In this document: positions 11,401 to 18,942 of the stretch, piece after piece | Numbering within the stretch: position 1 is the stretch's first letter | Layout: every line of letters starts with the position of its first letter | Origin: Saccharicrinis aurantiacus | GTDB lineage: Bacteria; Bacteroidota; Bacteroidia; Bacteroidales; Marinilabiliaceae | Direction of reading: 5' to 3' | DNA: 64,000 nucleotides | NCBI RefSeq assembly: GCF_001660705.2 | Contig: NZ_LYBV02000027.1 | Location: 224,467 to 288,466 of the forward strand | The notes under the pieces: model-generated | Database searches by the model: none | Seen by the model: the letters and a program-made list of their open reading frames with translations, nothing else | What the model was told of the DNA's origin: nothing | Program-made: the position numbers and the translations under genes

Positions 11401-12654
11401 TATTCCTCCTATTACTTTCTCCGATGGCCAATCCATAAGTTGTGTTGGCACTTTTAATTTCCATTCGTCAAACTTAATGGCCGGATTAGGATTGTTAAAG
11501 TGTAGGTTTTGTGGAATTTGACGGTTCTTAATTGATAAGGCCAACTTAATAATACCTGCAATACCTGCGGCAGCTTCTAAGTGACCCATGTTAGATTTTA
11601 CAGAACCTATAATTAATGGGTTATTTGTATCGCGATTCTCAGCAAATACCTGACTGAATGCACTTGTTTCAATCGGATCGCCAACTTTTGTTCCTGTTCC
11701 GTGTGCTTCAACAAATCCTACGGTTGAAGGGTCTACACCTGCATTTTTATATGCTTGATGTAACATACTAGCCTGAGCAGTTGGGTTTGGAACTGTAAAG
11801 CCATCCTCTGTATATCCATCAGAATTAACAGCGGTACCTTTTATTGTTGCATAAACATCATCGCCATCAGCAATTGCTTTAGATAATGGTTTTAACATGA
11901 TTACACCAACACCTTCGGAGCGTACATAGCCGTTACCGCTTGCATCAAATGATTTACAATAACCATCGGGGCATAAGAAGTTACCTTTTGACATCATTAA
12001 CGATGATTCAGGACGAATTATTAAATTGACTCCTCCTGCTAAGGCATAGTCTGATTCTCCGTTCCAAATTGCATTACAAGCCAAATGTACACCTACTAAT
12101 GACGAAGAACATGCTGTATCTAATGTCATTGAAGGCCCTTTTAAATCGTATTGCCATGATAGACGGTTCGCTATTGAGGTTAAGGAAACTCCCATAGGAA
12201 CATGTGGGCTTACATGGTTACGTTGGGCCTGAGATGCCTGAATGTCCCAATAATCGTTCATAAATACACCCATGTAAACAGCGGTGTTTGATCCTTTGAA
12301 GTTTTCTAACTTCATTCCTGCATCTTCCATTGCATTATAAGTTGCTTCTAAAAGCAATCTTTGTTGAGGATCAATTCTCTCTGCAGTTTTAGGAAAGATA
12401 TTGAAGAATTCAGCGTCGAACTTATCTATGTCTTTGATAAATCCTCCTTTTTTTTGTTTAATCTTACCTGCTTTATCAGGATTAGGATCGTAAAATTCTT
12501 CGTTACTCCAGCGATCAGATGGCACATCTACAATGCCATTAAATCCCGATTTTAAAGCTTCCCAGAATTCTTTTGGTGAATTTACATCGCCTGGCAAACG
12601 GCAACCGATACCAACAATTGCTATTGGTTCTTTTTTTTGATCAAAATGGTTCAT
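5428..12654 (-). CDS. Stand-alone reducing type I polyketide synthase (KS-AT-DH-ER-KR-ACP-TE)
   Basis: 2408 residues on one chain. Ketosynthase at 10-440 with the triad Cys182 (DTACSSS), His318 (EAHGTGT) and His358. Acyltransferase at 540-830 with GHSIGE (Ser633) and VPFHS at 733-737, the malonyl-type signature. Dehydratase at 900-1185 with His936 and Asp1104. Enoylreductase at 1445-1765 (AATGGLG). Ketoreductase at 1780-2010 (SGGASGFG). Acyl carrier at 2055-2130 with Ser2090 (GLDSL). Thioesterase at 2175-2408 with GHSFGG (Ser2249). No methyltransferase domain is visible. The set can make a fully reduced chain iteratively and release it, like an all-in-one fatty acid or lipid synthase; the product is unknown. 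The dehydratase motif reads HxxxDxxxxP where the family has HxxxGxxxxP. Confidence 0.95.
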   Translation of the reverse strand: MNHFDQKKEPIAIVGIGCRLPGDVNSPKEFWEALKSGFNGIVDVPSDRWSNEEFYDPNPDKAGKIKQKKGGFIKDIDKFDAEFFNIFPKTAERIDPQQRLLLEATYNAMEDAGMKLENFKGSNTAVYMGVFMNDYWDIQASQAQRNHVSPHVPMGVSLTSIANRLSWQYDLKGPSMTLDTACSSSLVGVHLACNAIWNGESDYALAGGVNLIIRPESSLMMSKGNFLCPDGYCKSFDASGNGYVRSEGVGVIMLKPLSKAIADGDDVYATIKGTAVNSDGYTEDGFTVPNPTAQASMLHQAYKNAGVDPSTVGFVEAHGTGTKVGDPIETSAFSQVFAENRDTNNPLIIGSVKSNMGHLEAAAGIAGIIKLALSIKNRQIPQNLHFNNPNPAIKFDEWKLKVPTQLMDWPSEKVIGGINSFGAGGTNAHAVLEAYEPKSNKVERDESVSHEPDISLYAISAQNTSALRKMAEAHIEFLNATTESLQNICYSLGQTRSNLTHRLTIAVASKEDLIEALEAYLNDEGRPGMVVAEDQGIKPKVGFIFSGQGPQWFAMGRQLINSEPIFQDVINRIDKILSKLADWSLLEEISKSEEDSRISETRIAQPAIMAIQIGLMELWKSVGVVPEGVVGHSIGEVAAAYTSGALTLEQAVDVIFNRSRGQDKATGKGKMLAAALTVEEARKEIVGVEHCVSIAAINGPTMLTFSGDVAPLEEIAARLDSRDIFHRFLRVNVPFHSHYMEPLKDELISDLRHIVPSKANKSLYSTVTGKQEDGTHLVSEYWYSNVRESVYFTDAVSAMIQDGFNTFVEIAPHPVLASGVVDLLKNAKVDGALVASIRRKEAEKQVFMQNLGLLYTLNYPINWAKACPGATHKVEVPTYTWQKEVFWFETEEHKAKRIGTKIHPMLNGVVDSNVDKGNFIWDIQLDKNEEPYILDHQVDDVIIFPGTGHLEIATAAGKASFADNFGFLEDIRFENALFLPDDGEMPHVRLEISSLEGDYVISTKPRNQEDAEWTQHSRGKINALGDQFYSETANLEEVIARVNRRMPIVPLYNELKGAGLLYGDAFRAITGLWTSKDEVLSEVTLHESIEYGVERYNIHPAVLDACLHTIFAAKKNEQDAKRGIYLPVGIDRFKVFAKPGKKVFTHVTVTEASDAYVCGDFQVFNTDGTLVAEIQGFKGKYIEGSRGESKHEIYKPCFEYQWINPEEAFVAPEKATGKYIIFADQSELYKSIATQLEVAGAEVVEVHAGTSFEKQNNNNYSINPLLQEDFSTLFKHVGDFSQIVYLWANDLSTDASDSLEVFSKAQEDFCMRTLNLLRTAGGLDLTNNLWLVTRGAEKVTANDTSIELAQAAIYGMGRVSKNEFPLLPVRIADLSVNATSEETKQLVSAILTPQESKEEDTEFAFRGEDVLLRRLVAVDGETVDSRAATKQKASGTPYRAEVQENGMLDSLALRAFNTEAPKEGEVQIAVRAAGLNFKDVVNGMGILSEEAVAGGVAGSALGLECSGVITALGKNVTDLKVGDEVIAWAANCLAGLTTAPAHCVVKKPTNISHELASSLSVVFLTAHYGLNHLAHMEKGDKVLIHAATGGLGIAAIQLAQLAGAEIYATAGSDEKREYLRELGIKNIYNSRTLEFADQIMADTNGEGVDIVLNSLTGKAITQSFKCLAPFGTFVEVGKADIYDNSKLPLKRFGENISFHVVDLDRLMAQKKKLAKRLYAEVTSLFSEEKVTGHPLQLFPVAEAGAALKYLSKVGHIGKVVVTMGDELVDVMPSHELQFKNNAAYVISGGASGFGLQVAKWMAENGAGELILLSRSGAKSDYDRKVIAYMESLNVKVQLPKVDITDETALKSIFDSVEFPIKGLVHSAAVLDDCTMPNLDADRFMRVYNPKAMGAWALHKASLDHQMDFFLSFSSISAVFGLPGQANYSSANNFLDRLATYRQSLGMAGNSVNLGVLGEYAGMSKDGGQVIDVLEAQGWTMLTLKQIRETFSKIILQRSTQRMVANLDFKRFKDFFPQLATDNRFAELMNSDASDSAGAGGSLKDQVLATSADTQAEFLQEQLRNALAKILGTSPDKIDIPTPMSKMGLDSLMQNQVRNWISQKLEVNYPLMKIAKGPSLIELANDLLLGFANEAQESTSNVPEVATDISGIEETEDLEILGDKWFVHRKREDNANMRIFCFHPVGAGASMYNHFMYELNPEIDVFAVQLPGRENRKDEANITEFFDVIDALERQILPYLDKPFAFYGHSFGGILAYELQHRLREKHNLRPEHFFVSGTISAHLTPTWRNDRDTIHETADETNSEAKLMGLMSYIDDENFVRQILPIMRKDMELIMGYEYEDKKNFEWPITAFAAKEDEVVLPEEMKPWARHTDNNFKMHTLNGDHWFLSRNKDFIMETLEKSLIKELV

Positions 12655-13685
12655 TTAATTAATTAGTTAATGGTTTACTTTAATCTCTTTATTCAATATT
12701 ATAGCAAGAATAAGACTATATAAACAAAGGTGCGTTTGTATAGTAAGAGAATTATGTTTTTAATTTTGAGTGATATTATGATATGCAGCCTAGTCGTGTT
12801 GACTTAGAGCCTAATATCTTTAAATTACTTTATGAATTGGCAAATTTGAATGAGAATTCTAAAGTAGGAATGATCCAATCTTCTTTGAATGTAAAAGATT
12901 CTGTTAAATAGTTGTGGATGTGTTAAGTCAAACATAGTATATAAAAGGTTGTGTTGTCAATAGATGACAGGTTTTAATTATGTTAATAATTTTTATTATA
13001 ACACTATATGATATGGAAATGTAAAGTTATGTTTTTTTTATGATAATTATAGGATTATTAAATATAGAATGTATGAATGGTTGGTGTGTTATAACTAATG
13101 TTTTGATAATTATATTATTGGAAATACTATAAAATTGACATTTCCATTCAGTATAGCTTTAATACTATTGCCCCCTATAAGGCTATGGGGTTTGCTCATT
13201 ACTTACCAGCGGTATCTACGCTGCGCTAAATTTGCGCGTTGGGAAGAAGATTTAGAAAGCAAAAAGTGATTAAAAGGGCTTAAGTAATAAGGCGAGCAAA
13301 GAAAATTTTAGTTGAGATAATAAATTCTTTTTCCAACCCTATTATTGATTAGGTTATGGTAGAGACTCATTCTTTTTTTTATGTTAAAAATCATCAATTA
13401 TAGAATGGGTAGCAGAGGATTTTTTGAAACATTGAGATAAAGAAGAAAATAACATCTATTGTGGTAAAGAATTTACTATAAATAATTAGGTAAAGAGGGG
13501 CTTTATATAAAATTTGTATGTGAAGAAAAGAATTTCACTCTCGAACAGTTTCATTAATTGTGGTAAAGAATTTTGTAAAGTACTTTAAATAATTACCAAC
13601 TGTTGTTTGAAAAGAGCAGGGCCTGCGAACCCACTGTTACACCAAGTAGTATATATGTAACATTGAGCAAGGTTTTAACCATAGT
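12655..13685. other. Upstream region of the synthase, no supported gene
   Basis: About 1 kb, very AT-rich. It must hold the synthase promoter near 12660-12740. A 42-codon plus-strand frame at 12783-12911 (begins MQPSRVDLEPNIFKLLYELA) is too short to judge and matches nothing I know. A short GC-richer patch at 13,165-13,250 looks like a decayed dispersed repeat. The direct repeat ttgtggtaaagaatttt-like occurs at 13,459 and 13,558. Nothing else is visible. Confidence 0.4.
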
Positions 13686-13793
13686 TTAATTTACACTCCG
13701 GTATTCAGCTGGAGTAAGCCCTGTTTTCTTTTTAAATAAGCGAGAAAAATATTGCGAGTATTCAAAGCCTAAATCGTAAGCAATTTCAGAATA
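13686..13793 (-). pseudogene. 3' remnant of an AraC-family regulator gene
   Basis: Encodes [20 protein letters not shown] followed by TGLTPAEYR, the second helix-turn-helix and the end of an AraC/XylS DNA-binding domain. Everything upstream is missing: at about 13,793 the sequence passes directly into an integrase gene in another frame. The rest of the regulator was lost in the rearrangement, so this is a fossil of the gene that stood here before integration. Confidence 0.7.
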
Positions 13794-14850
13794 TCGTTCT
13801 CTAACATTACTGTGGTTGCAAACGTGTGTCTTGCAGAATGTGTAGATAGTTTTTTTTCTATGCGCAGGTATCTGCAATCTTTTTTAGATATTGCTTCATT
13901 TTTTGTTTGCTAATTACGGGAAGTAGCATTCCTTTTTCAGTAATGTCAGGATGGTTTTTATATTTTTCCAATAGTCGTATAGCAGGATCAAGTATTAGAA
14001 TGGTAGTTAGATGTCTTGTTTTCTGTCTTTTTTTATTAATCCATGTGTTAACCTAACTATCAATGGAGAAATGTTCTGATCTCAATGTTTTAACGTCAGA
14101 GAAAGCTACGCCAGTAAAACAGCAGAACACAAAGACATCTCTTACATGTTCCATTCTGGGTATATCTATTTGTTTATTAATTAAGCGCATTAATTCCTCA
14201 TTCGTCAGAAAACTGGATCTACTATTCTAGTGTAAATTTAAAGTTGGCAAAAGGATCCTTTTTCATTCAATCGTTACTCAATGCTGTGCGAATTATCTTT
14301 TTAAAGTTTTTGAGATATTTCATGGTTGTGTTGAGGGAGCAATGTCTAACCGTTTTAAAGTATAACTCGTAGTTACTTATAAACTGTTGGTTAATTTGAT
14401 CTAACGGCATATCTTCTCGCTTATATTGCCATTTAATAAAGTTTTGGTGTGTATATAGCTGGTTTCATAGCGCTCAACTGTATCATTTGCGAAGTTCTTA
14501 CCGATTAATTGCGCATTCTCAATATTTGTTTTTATAGATTTTAAGACTTGTGCGTTGATCTTCTTTTTTACTTACGATGTTTTCTTTGATCAATTCAGAT
14601 GTTAATTCCACATCTTACATGGATAGGTAAGTTGTTGTTTCCGCAATTTTTTTGATGGTTTTCTCTATTGCAGCATTAATATCATCAGCAGATGCTGATT
14701 TTCCTTTAACGCGCTGTTCAGATTCATTCCAGAGTTTAGGGGCAATACTCTTTTTTAAGCCAAATTCGGCTCTTTCCTTGTTTACAGTAACAGTAATGCG
14801 CATAAAGATGGGTGCTTCACCATTTTTAAGATGTTTAATTTTTGTTATAA
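13794..14850 (-). pseudogene. Decayed tyrosine recombinase (integrase) of an older element
   Basis: Read on the minus strand, the N-terminal arm-binding domain is seen at 14,615-14,850 (KNGEAPIF then MRITVTVNKERAEFG) and the catalytic part reappears in other frames, with [12 protein letters not shown] (the H-x-x-R box) at about 13,810-13,860. Stops and frameshifts break it in at least four places and the C-terminal tyrosine region is gone. The gene begins about 230 bases from the tRNA-Ser-like site at 15,076, just as the intact integrase starts about 85 bases from its own att site. It therefore most likely belonged to an earlier element using the same target. Confidence 0.75.
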
Positions 14851-15022
14851 AACTATACCAATCAGTTCATCAAGAGGGAATCAAAAACTAAAACATAGCA
14901 GGCATTACAGCGCATTTAAAATTTTTAGAGGTGGACTAAAATTGTGAATTCTTAGTCCACCTGAAGTCCACCGCGAAATATGCTGTTATCTGCTTTTTAT
15001 TGCACACTTTTGCGCATAAAAA

Positions 15023-15050
15023 AACCTTGTAAGTGTTGACTTACAGGGTT
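15023..15050. terminator. Hairpin beside the left att site
   Basis: Stem aaccttgtaag/cttacagggtt with a short loop. A hairpin in the same relative place, between integrase start and att core, occurs at 48573-48601, so it may be a terminator or a structural part of the att region. Confidence 0.5.
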
Positions 15051-15075
15051 TTACTTTAAATTGCTTTCGCACTCA

Positions 15076-15090
15076 GCGGAGAGAGAGGGA
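15076..15090. other. Left attachment-site core (tRNA-Ser 3'-end sequence)
   Basis: gcggagagagaggga, identical to 48631-48645. Read on the minus strand with its neighbours it gives ggttacaaatccctctctctccgc, a T-arm plus acceptor end of a bacterial tRNA-Ser with a damaged T-loop, so it is a remnant and not a working tRNA. Confidence 0.65.
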
Positions 15091-15251
15091 TTTGTAACCC
15101 TTTGTCTAATTCGCTTTAAGTAAACTCGTTACATTTCCTGAGAAATGTTAAGTAACCGAATCAGCAACCAATTTGCCATTTTGTATATTTCTTATTAGCG
15201 CTTTTTTCATCAATAATAATGCGGCTTATACTAGGTAACCTTTATAGTAAC

Positions 15252-15599
15252 CTAAATGGCAGATTGAGTTATCTGAGAGTTAATTCGATTACTGGAGGGC
15301 TTTACTAAAGCCGATTCTACTTTCTTCTTCACTTGAGCTTTTACTTCAAGTTCTATCTGTCTTTCAATTTCGTCTTTTGAAAGCTGTGCTTTCCCAGTTA
15401 GTAACCATTTTAGATCAACATCAGGGATTAACACCGTTAATGTTACTAAAAACTCATACGATGGTTTAGTATGTCCTTTCCTAAGTCGAGATAAAGTTGC
15501 TGTAGAAATTTCAGCCTTTTCGCAAAACTCCTTACCTGTCTTATAATCAGATGTTTTTATAACATACTCTAAGCGATTTCCAAAATCATTCATTGCCAT
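15252..15599 (-). CDS. HTH repressor of the element (XRE/CI-like)
   Basis: 115 residues. Residues 5-75 form a helix-turn-helix domain with GKEFCEKAEISTATLSRLRK as the recognition part, preceded by FGNRLEYVI. The rest is a charged helix likely to serve in oligomerisation. It is transcribed away from the replication genes across a 390-bp region rich in inverted repeats, the usual layout of a lysogeny switch. It probably keeps the early genes silent and may also control itself. No cleavable LexA-type peptidase domain is present, so induction would need another route. Confidence 0.75.
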   Translation of the reverse strand: MAMNDFGNRLEYVIKTSDYKTGKEFCEKAEISTATLSRLRKGHTKPSYEFLVTLTVLIPDVDLKWLLTGKAQLSKDEIERQIELEVKAQVKKKVESALVKPSSNRINSQITQSAI

Positions 15600-15874
15600 A
15601 AGTATTAATTTTATTAATAATATCTTGCATTTAATTGATATGTATGTTAATATTGCACTGTTGATAAATGAACATGTATATCAATTATTGATACAAATAT
15701 ATGCATACGTGATAACAAAAGCAAGTGCAATATTAACAAGTAGGTGAATTTATATGCAGTAATGATGTATGATAAACAACCAAGCAATGAACGAAGCAAT
15801 ACCAGACACAATTACGAGCAATGTACCATGCAATGACCATTGCACGTCCACTGTAACGTTAGATTAAAAAAACT
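15600..15874. promoter_or_regulatory. Divergent control region with inverted repeats and GCAAT iterons
   Basis: Three layers are seen. A 16-bp near-perfect inverted pair, aattgatatgtatgtt (15633-15648) and aacatgtatatcaatt (15671-15686), fits an operator for the adjacent repressor. A perfect 14-bp inverted pair, gttaatattgcact (15646-15659) and agtgcaatattaac (15724-15737), encloses it. Then gcaat occurs at 15784, 15796, 15818 and 15830, with an inverted attgc at 15839. The spacing of 12, 22 and 12 recalls iterons of a replication origin or a second operator set. Confidence 0.6.
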
Positions 15875-15940
15875 TTCTGCAATTAACTGCGCAAAACTGC
15901 AGAAGACTGAAAGTGATATTAAGAGGTTTCTCATATTGCG
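15875..15940 (+). promoter_or_regulatory. Phased 10-bp ACTG repeat promoter, copy 1 (early region)
   Basis: Four 10-bp units in register: ttctgcaatt, aactgcgcaa, aactgcagaa, gactgaaagt, then gatatt. About 18 bases later comes catattg, a fair match to the -7 box TAnnTTTG of Bacteroidota promoters. The same plan recurs at 20671-20785 and 27787-27840. It lies upstream of the gene at 15993. Confidence 0.65.
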
Positions 15941-15992
15941 AAACCAATTACATCGACCAAGTAACAATTGTAATTATATAAGTAATCATTTA

Positions 15993-16217
15993 ATGCAAAG
16001 AATTATGGAAATATTAACAAAGAATGACCTAGTAAGATTAGTAAACGAAAAGATAAGTACTCAGGGAATTGTCACGACCATGGAAAACGACCAAGAAATA
16101 AGCGCAAAAAAGGTATCAGAAAAGGAATTTATGATGCTAGTTTATTCAAAAATTACACAAGATGTTGCAGTGTTTGCAATGGCGAGATATAGTAAAGAAG
16201 ATTTTTTTCAAAGTTAG
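15993..16217 (+). CDS. Small early protein of unknown function
   Basis: 74 residues from the ATG at 15993 (or 70 from 16005). The longer open frame back to 15840 crosses the repeat promoter and is not likely to be translated. The sequence is charged with two predicted helices and no known motif. It is the first gene after repeat promoter copy 1 and before the replication-type gene, the usual position of a phage early regulator, but I cannot assign a role. Confidence 0.55.
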   Translation: MQRIMEILTKNDLVRLVNEKISTQGIVTTMENDQEISAKKVSEKEFMMLVYSKITQDVAVFAMARYSKEDFFQS

Positions 16218-16396
16218 GGTTATAAGCGTATTGGATAGAGGTGTCCAGTGCGCTTTTTTTATTACACCTCACAACGGCAAAATGGTTAAACGTGGTTCGA
16301 TTCCACATTGCTGACACCTCGAAGCAAGTAGGGTAGGTATGCATCACTAACATGGGCTACTTACCACTATAATTTTTGAAAAGATAAGTAAGTATG

Positions 16397-16453
16397 AAGA
16401 ACAGGAGTTTAATACGAATAACGATTCGCTAAAATTTTGCAACTCCTGTTCTT
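16397..16453 (+). promoter_or_regulatory. Long hairpin just before the replication gene
   Basis: Perfect 13-bp inverted repeat, aagaacaggagtt and aactcctgttctt, with a 31-base loop and a short T run after it, ending 22 bases before the ATG at 16476. It could be an attenuator or leader structure controlling the next gene, or the terminator of a short upstream RNA. Confidence 0.5.
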
Positions 16454-16475
16454 TTAAACCTTAAAAGGAAAAGCA

Positions 16476-17840
16476 ATGGCAACAATTCAGTTACCACGTA
16501 TGGAAAACAAAGGAATGTTCAAGCGTTCACAAGTGCGTCTTCTAGAGAACTTCCAATTGCATTATAATGCGCAACAAGATTATAGTCGTGATAAATTAAA
16601 AGGCGAACACCTACGGGTATTAAGTGCACTCGTCTATTATGCATACCTCACAATAAATGATAGTACAGCAACACTTTGTCAATTAGACCCCAAAAATGCA
16701 CAAATGGATTCCCAGGAGTGGGTAAAGGTGAAATTATCAAAGTATCTCGAAGCAAATAAAATTGAAAATAAAAGACACACAGATACCATAAAAAGGTATA
16801 TGAATAGACTCGTTAGAGCAGGTGCAATTGTTAAGTCAGAAGAAGATTTTGAGGCCAAAAACAAGGTTAAAACACACAGAAACGAGGTGCTAATAAACCC
16901 TGATCTTTTGCTCATTTATGATGGTGCAGATGATGAATATTCACCTTTCACTCCATTTTTTACCGAGACTGATTATCAGCAAGTTTGGAACAAAAAGACA
17001 ACAAATTGCAGGGGTGTATCTAGTAAGGTACCTTTACTTGATTCTAATAAAAATGAAATAATGAATGTTGAAACTGTTGATAAGGGTGTCTCCCCTGCGG
17101 TCGACGGTAAACAATTAAATTACTCGAACAAAACCAAACTCGATGCCACCCCTAAGCAAGCAGAAAATCAACACAATTCCAATAGCAGAAGAGGGAAAAA
17201 TAGCGCAAAAGATGAAGAAATGCGCTCCGAAAACCCAAAAGACCCGAACAAAGGGCTAGCTCGGGCGGCGGCGGTCGAAATTCCTGAAGATGTGCGCTAC
17301 CAAGCAGCTCAGATTAAGAAAAGAGAGCAAAAAGAAGACCGTTTGAGAGAAGTAGCCGTTGATCTGTATTGCCTTATGGTTCAAATGTTATTCAAACATC
17401 ACAACATCTACCAGGCAGAAGCTACTATGAGTATCGAATACATTGCAAAAATGTACCTGGGAACTGCACAAAGTGAAGCAGAGCTTGCTGAGTTCGCCCG
17501 AATATTCAAATGGCGCATATCTAAAGCAGCTTCTTATTGGAATAGACATGGTTACGATACTTCAAATATTTACCCAATGAAGTACCTCAATGTGAGCAAT
17601 AAAAAAGGGTTTGCAGCTACTAAAGCCTGGTATTACAAAGATGTGTCAGATCGCAAACGCAAAGCGGCTATTCGTCAGGCTGACATACAAAAGCGTGAAG
17701 AACAACAAATAATAGATAAACTCATGGGTATTTATGAAGATAGCAAGCAAAGTTTTGCTGTTTTCAACGACCACAAACACTGGTTAGGACAATACTATCC
17801 ACACCTATTAAATGCCTATTTAACTCAGGTAATAGCTTAA
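16476..17840 (+). CDS. Candidate replication initiator, winged-helix DNA-binding protein
   Basis: 454 residues. The first 150 look like a winged-helix DNA-binding domain: LRVLSALVYYAYLTIND, then DTIKRYMNRLVRAGAI, a typical turn-and-wing segment. A low-complexity linker (residues 180-265, rich in K, N, S and E) leads to a helical C-terminal half with KRKAAIRQADIQKREEQQII. This plan is that of phage and plasmid replisome-organiser or Rep proteins. Its place after the repressor region and next to GCAAT iterons agrees with a role in starting replication. I cannot see a polymerase, primase or nicking motif. Confidence 0.6.
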   Translation: MATIQLPRMENKGMFKRSQVRLLENFQLHYNAQQDYSRDKLKGEHLRVLSALVYYAYLTINDSTATLCQLDPKNAQMDSQEWVKVKLSKYLEANKIENKRHTDTIKRYMNRLVRAGAIVKSEEDFEAKNKVKTHRNEVLINPDLLLIYDGADDEYSPFTPFFTETDYQQVWNKKTTNCRGVSSKVPLLDSNKNEIMNVETVDKGVSPAVDGKQLNYSNKTKLDATPKQAENQHNSNSRRGKNSAKDEEMRSENPKDPNKGLARAAAVEIPEDVRYQAAQIKKREQKEDRLREVAVDLYCLMVQMLFKHHNIYQAEATMSIEYIAKMYLGTAQSEAELAEFARIFKWRISKAASYWNRHGYDTSNIYPMKYLNVSNKKGFAATKAWYYKDVSDRKRKAAIRQADIQKREEQQIIDKLMGIYEDSKQSFAVFNDHKHWLGQYYPHLLNAYLTQVIA

Positions 17841-17852
17841 AAATTAAGAATT

Positions 17853-18350
17853 ATGACAATGCAAAAAACAAAAAAGAGAGCTTTTGACAACAAAGATAGT
17901 CGTGTTAAACTGGTTGTATACGATAATATGAATCAGCAAAAATCCTTTTACTCATTTCTTAGGGATGATAGAAAAGGTTACGAATACACCATGAAAGCGA
18001 TGACTGAGCGCATATTAGGGAAATATTATGGTAATAAATTCCAAACCGCAATCTTCTATAATACCATCAGCGATACCGTAATTAAGCATATAAATACTAA
18101 TGAAGTAGCGCAAAAAGTGAATAAAAGTAAGGTCAAGATGATTGTGTATGATAAAACCAATGCACGACAAGTATATTACAATCATGAATCAACGAATAAA
18201 ATGAGTGTTGATTATCATCTAGGTGAAATGAGTTCCATGCTCTTTAATAAGTATGCCAATAGGTATAATGTTGCGATGTTATATGATATGGAAAAAGACC
18301 AGGAAATAATGCGCAGAACGCCATGGGGTATTGTCGAGAAAAAGGCATAA
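17853..18350 (+). CDS. Protein of two tandem homologous domains, unknown function
   Basis: 165 residues. The first half (SRVKLVVYDNMNQQKSFYSF) and the second (SKVKMIVYDKTNARQVYYNH) are clear repeats of one unit of about 70 residues, each ending in a segment like FQTAIFYNTISDTVI or YNVAMLYDMEKDQEI. Duplicated alpha-beta units of this size often form a pseudo-dimer. It starts 12 bases after the presumed replication initiator and is probably cotranscribed with it. Role unknown. Confidence 0.7.
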   Translation: MTMQKTKKRAFDNKDSRVKLVVYDNMNQQKSFYSFLRDDRKGYEYTMKAMTERILGKYYGNKFQTAIFYNTISDTVIKHINTNEVAQKVNKSKVKMIVYDKTNARQVYYNHESTNKMSVDYHLGEMSSMLFNKYANRYNVAMLYDMEKDQEIMRRTPWGIVEKKA

Positions 18351-18351
18351 A

Positions 18352-18386
18352 AAAAGCGCATTCCCGACCAAAAGAATACGCCTTTC
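18352..18386 (+). terminator. Terminator after the replication genes
   Basis: Imperfect stem aaagcgcattc/gaatacgccttt around an unpaired cgaccaaaa. It separates the first early unit from the gene at 18466. Confidence 0.5.
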
Positions 18387-18465
18387 TAAGAATGAATTGA
18401 ATCATTCAATGCAAAGCTCAAATGTAGTTAAATTCTTAGTAATAACCGTAGTAAATTTTAATTAA

Positions 18466-18858
18466 ATGGAAAAGAACATGGAAGAAGTATCGAAAGAACA
18501 AGAACAAAAAGACCTTATTTGGTTTGGTCAATCGCAAATCTTAGGCGAACTGATAAATGCTGATCCAATTAAGGCCGAATTGGAGCCGAATTATACACGT
18601 AAAACTGCACTAAATCTAGCATTATTGTTAAAGGAATATATCGACAAACAGACCCAAGAGCAGAATGATGTTCCTGGTATTAGTGAAGTATATGTTTCAT
18701 CAGTTCAACTGTTAGGGAAAAAGGTGAATGCTGATTACCAAAAAGCGATTAATAACCCTTATGAAACGATCAAGTATGTTTTTGGACAAGCAATAGCTTC
18801 AATTGCTGAGATTGATGCAGTCTTTGAAAAAAAAGAGAGTGAATTAACAGAAGCGTAA
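18466..18858 (+). CDS. Acidic helical protein of unknown function
   Basis: 130 residues, mostly helical and acidic (starts MEKNMEEVSKEQEQKD, ends EKKESELTEA). No motif recognised. It is in the early region of the element with terminators on both sides, so it may be expressed alone. Confidence 0.65.
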   Translation: MEKNMEEVSKEQEQKDLIWFGQSQILGELINADPIKAELEPNYTRKTALNLALLLKEYIDKQTQEQNDVPGISEVYVSSVQLLGKKVNADYQKAINNPYETIKYVFGQAIASIAEIDAVFEKKESELTEA

Positions 18859-18894
18859 TTAGTCAGTCAATCAAGCAATCACCCGCACGCCAAT

Positions 18895-18921
18895 GAGGGG
18901 TTAATCCCCCTCTTTTTTTAT
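18895..18921 (+). terminator. Rho-independent terminator
   Basis: Stem gagggg/ccccctc with loop ttaat, followed by seven T. Confidence 0.75.
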
Positions 18922-18942
18922 CAATTTATAACATTAATAAAG

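Noticed and set aside
16217..16330. Possible tRNA gene: gtggttcgattccac at about 16296-16310 with inverted gaggtgtc/gacacctc 70 bases apart
   Set aside because: The T-arm is good, but the sequence after it does not pair with any 5' acceptor and the outer inverted repeat leaves seven unpaired bases between. No D or anticodon arm can be drawn, so at best it is a tRNA fragment.
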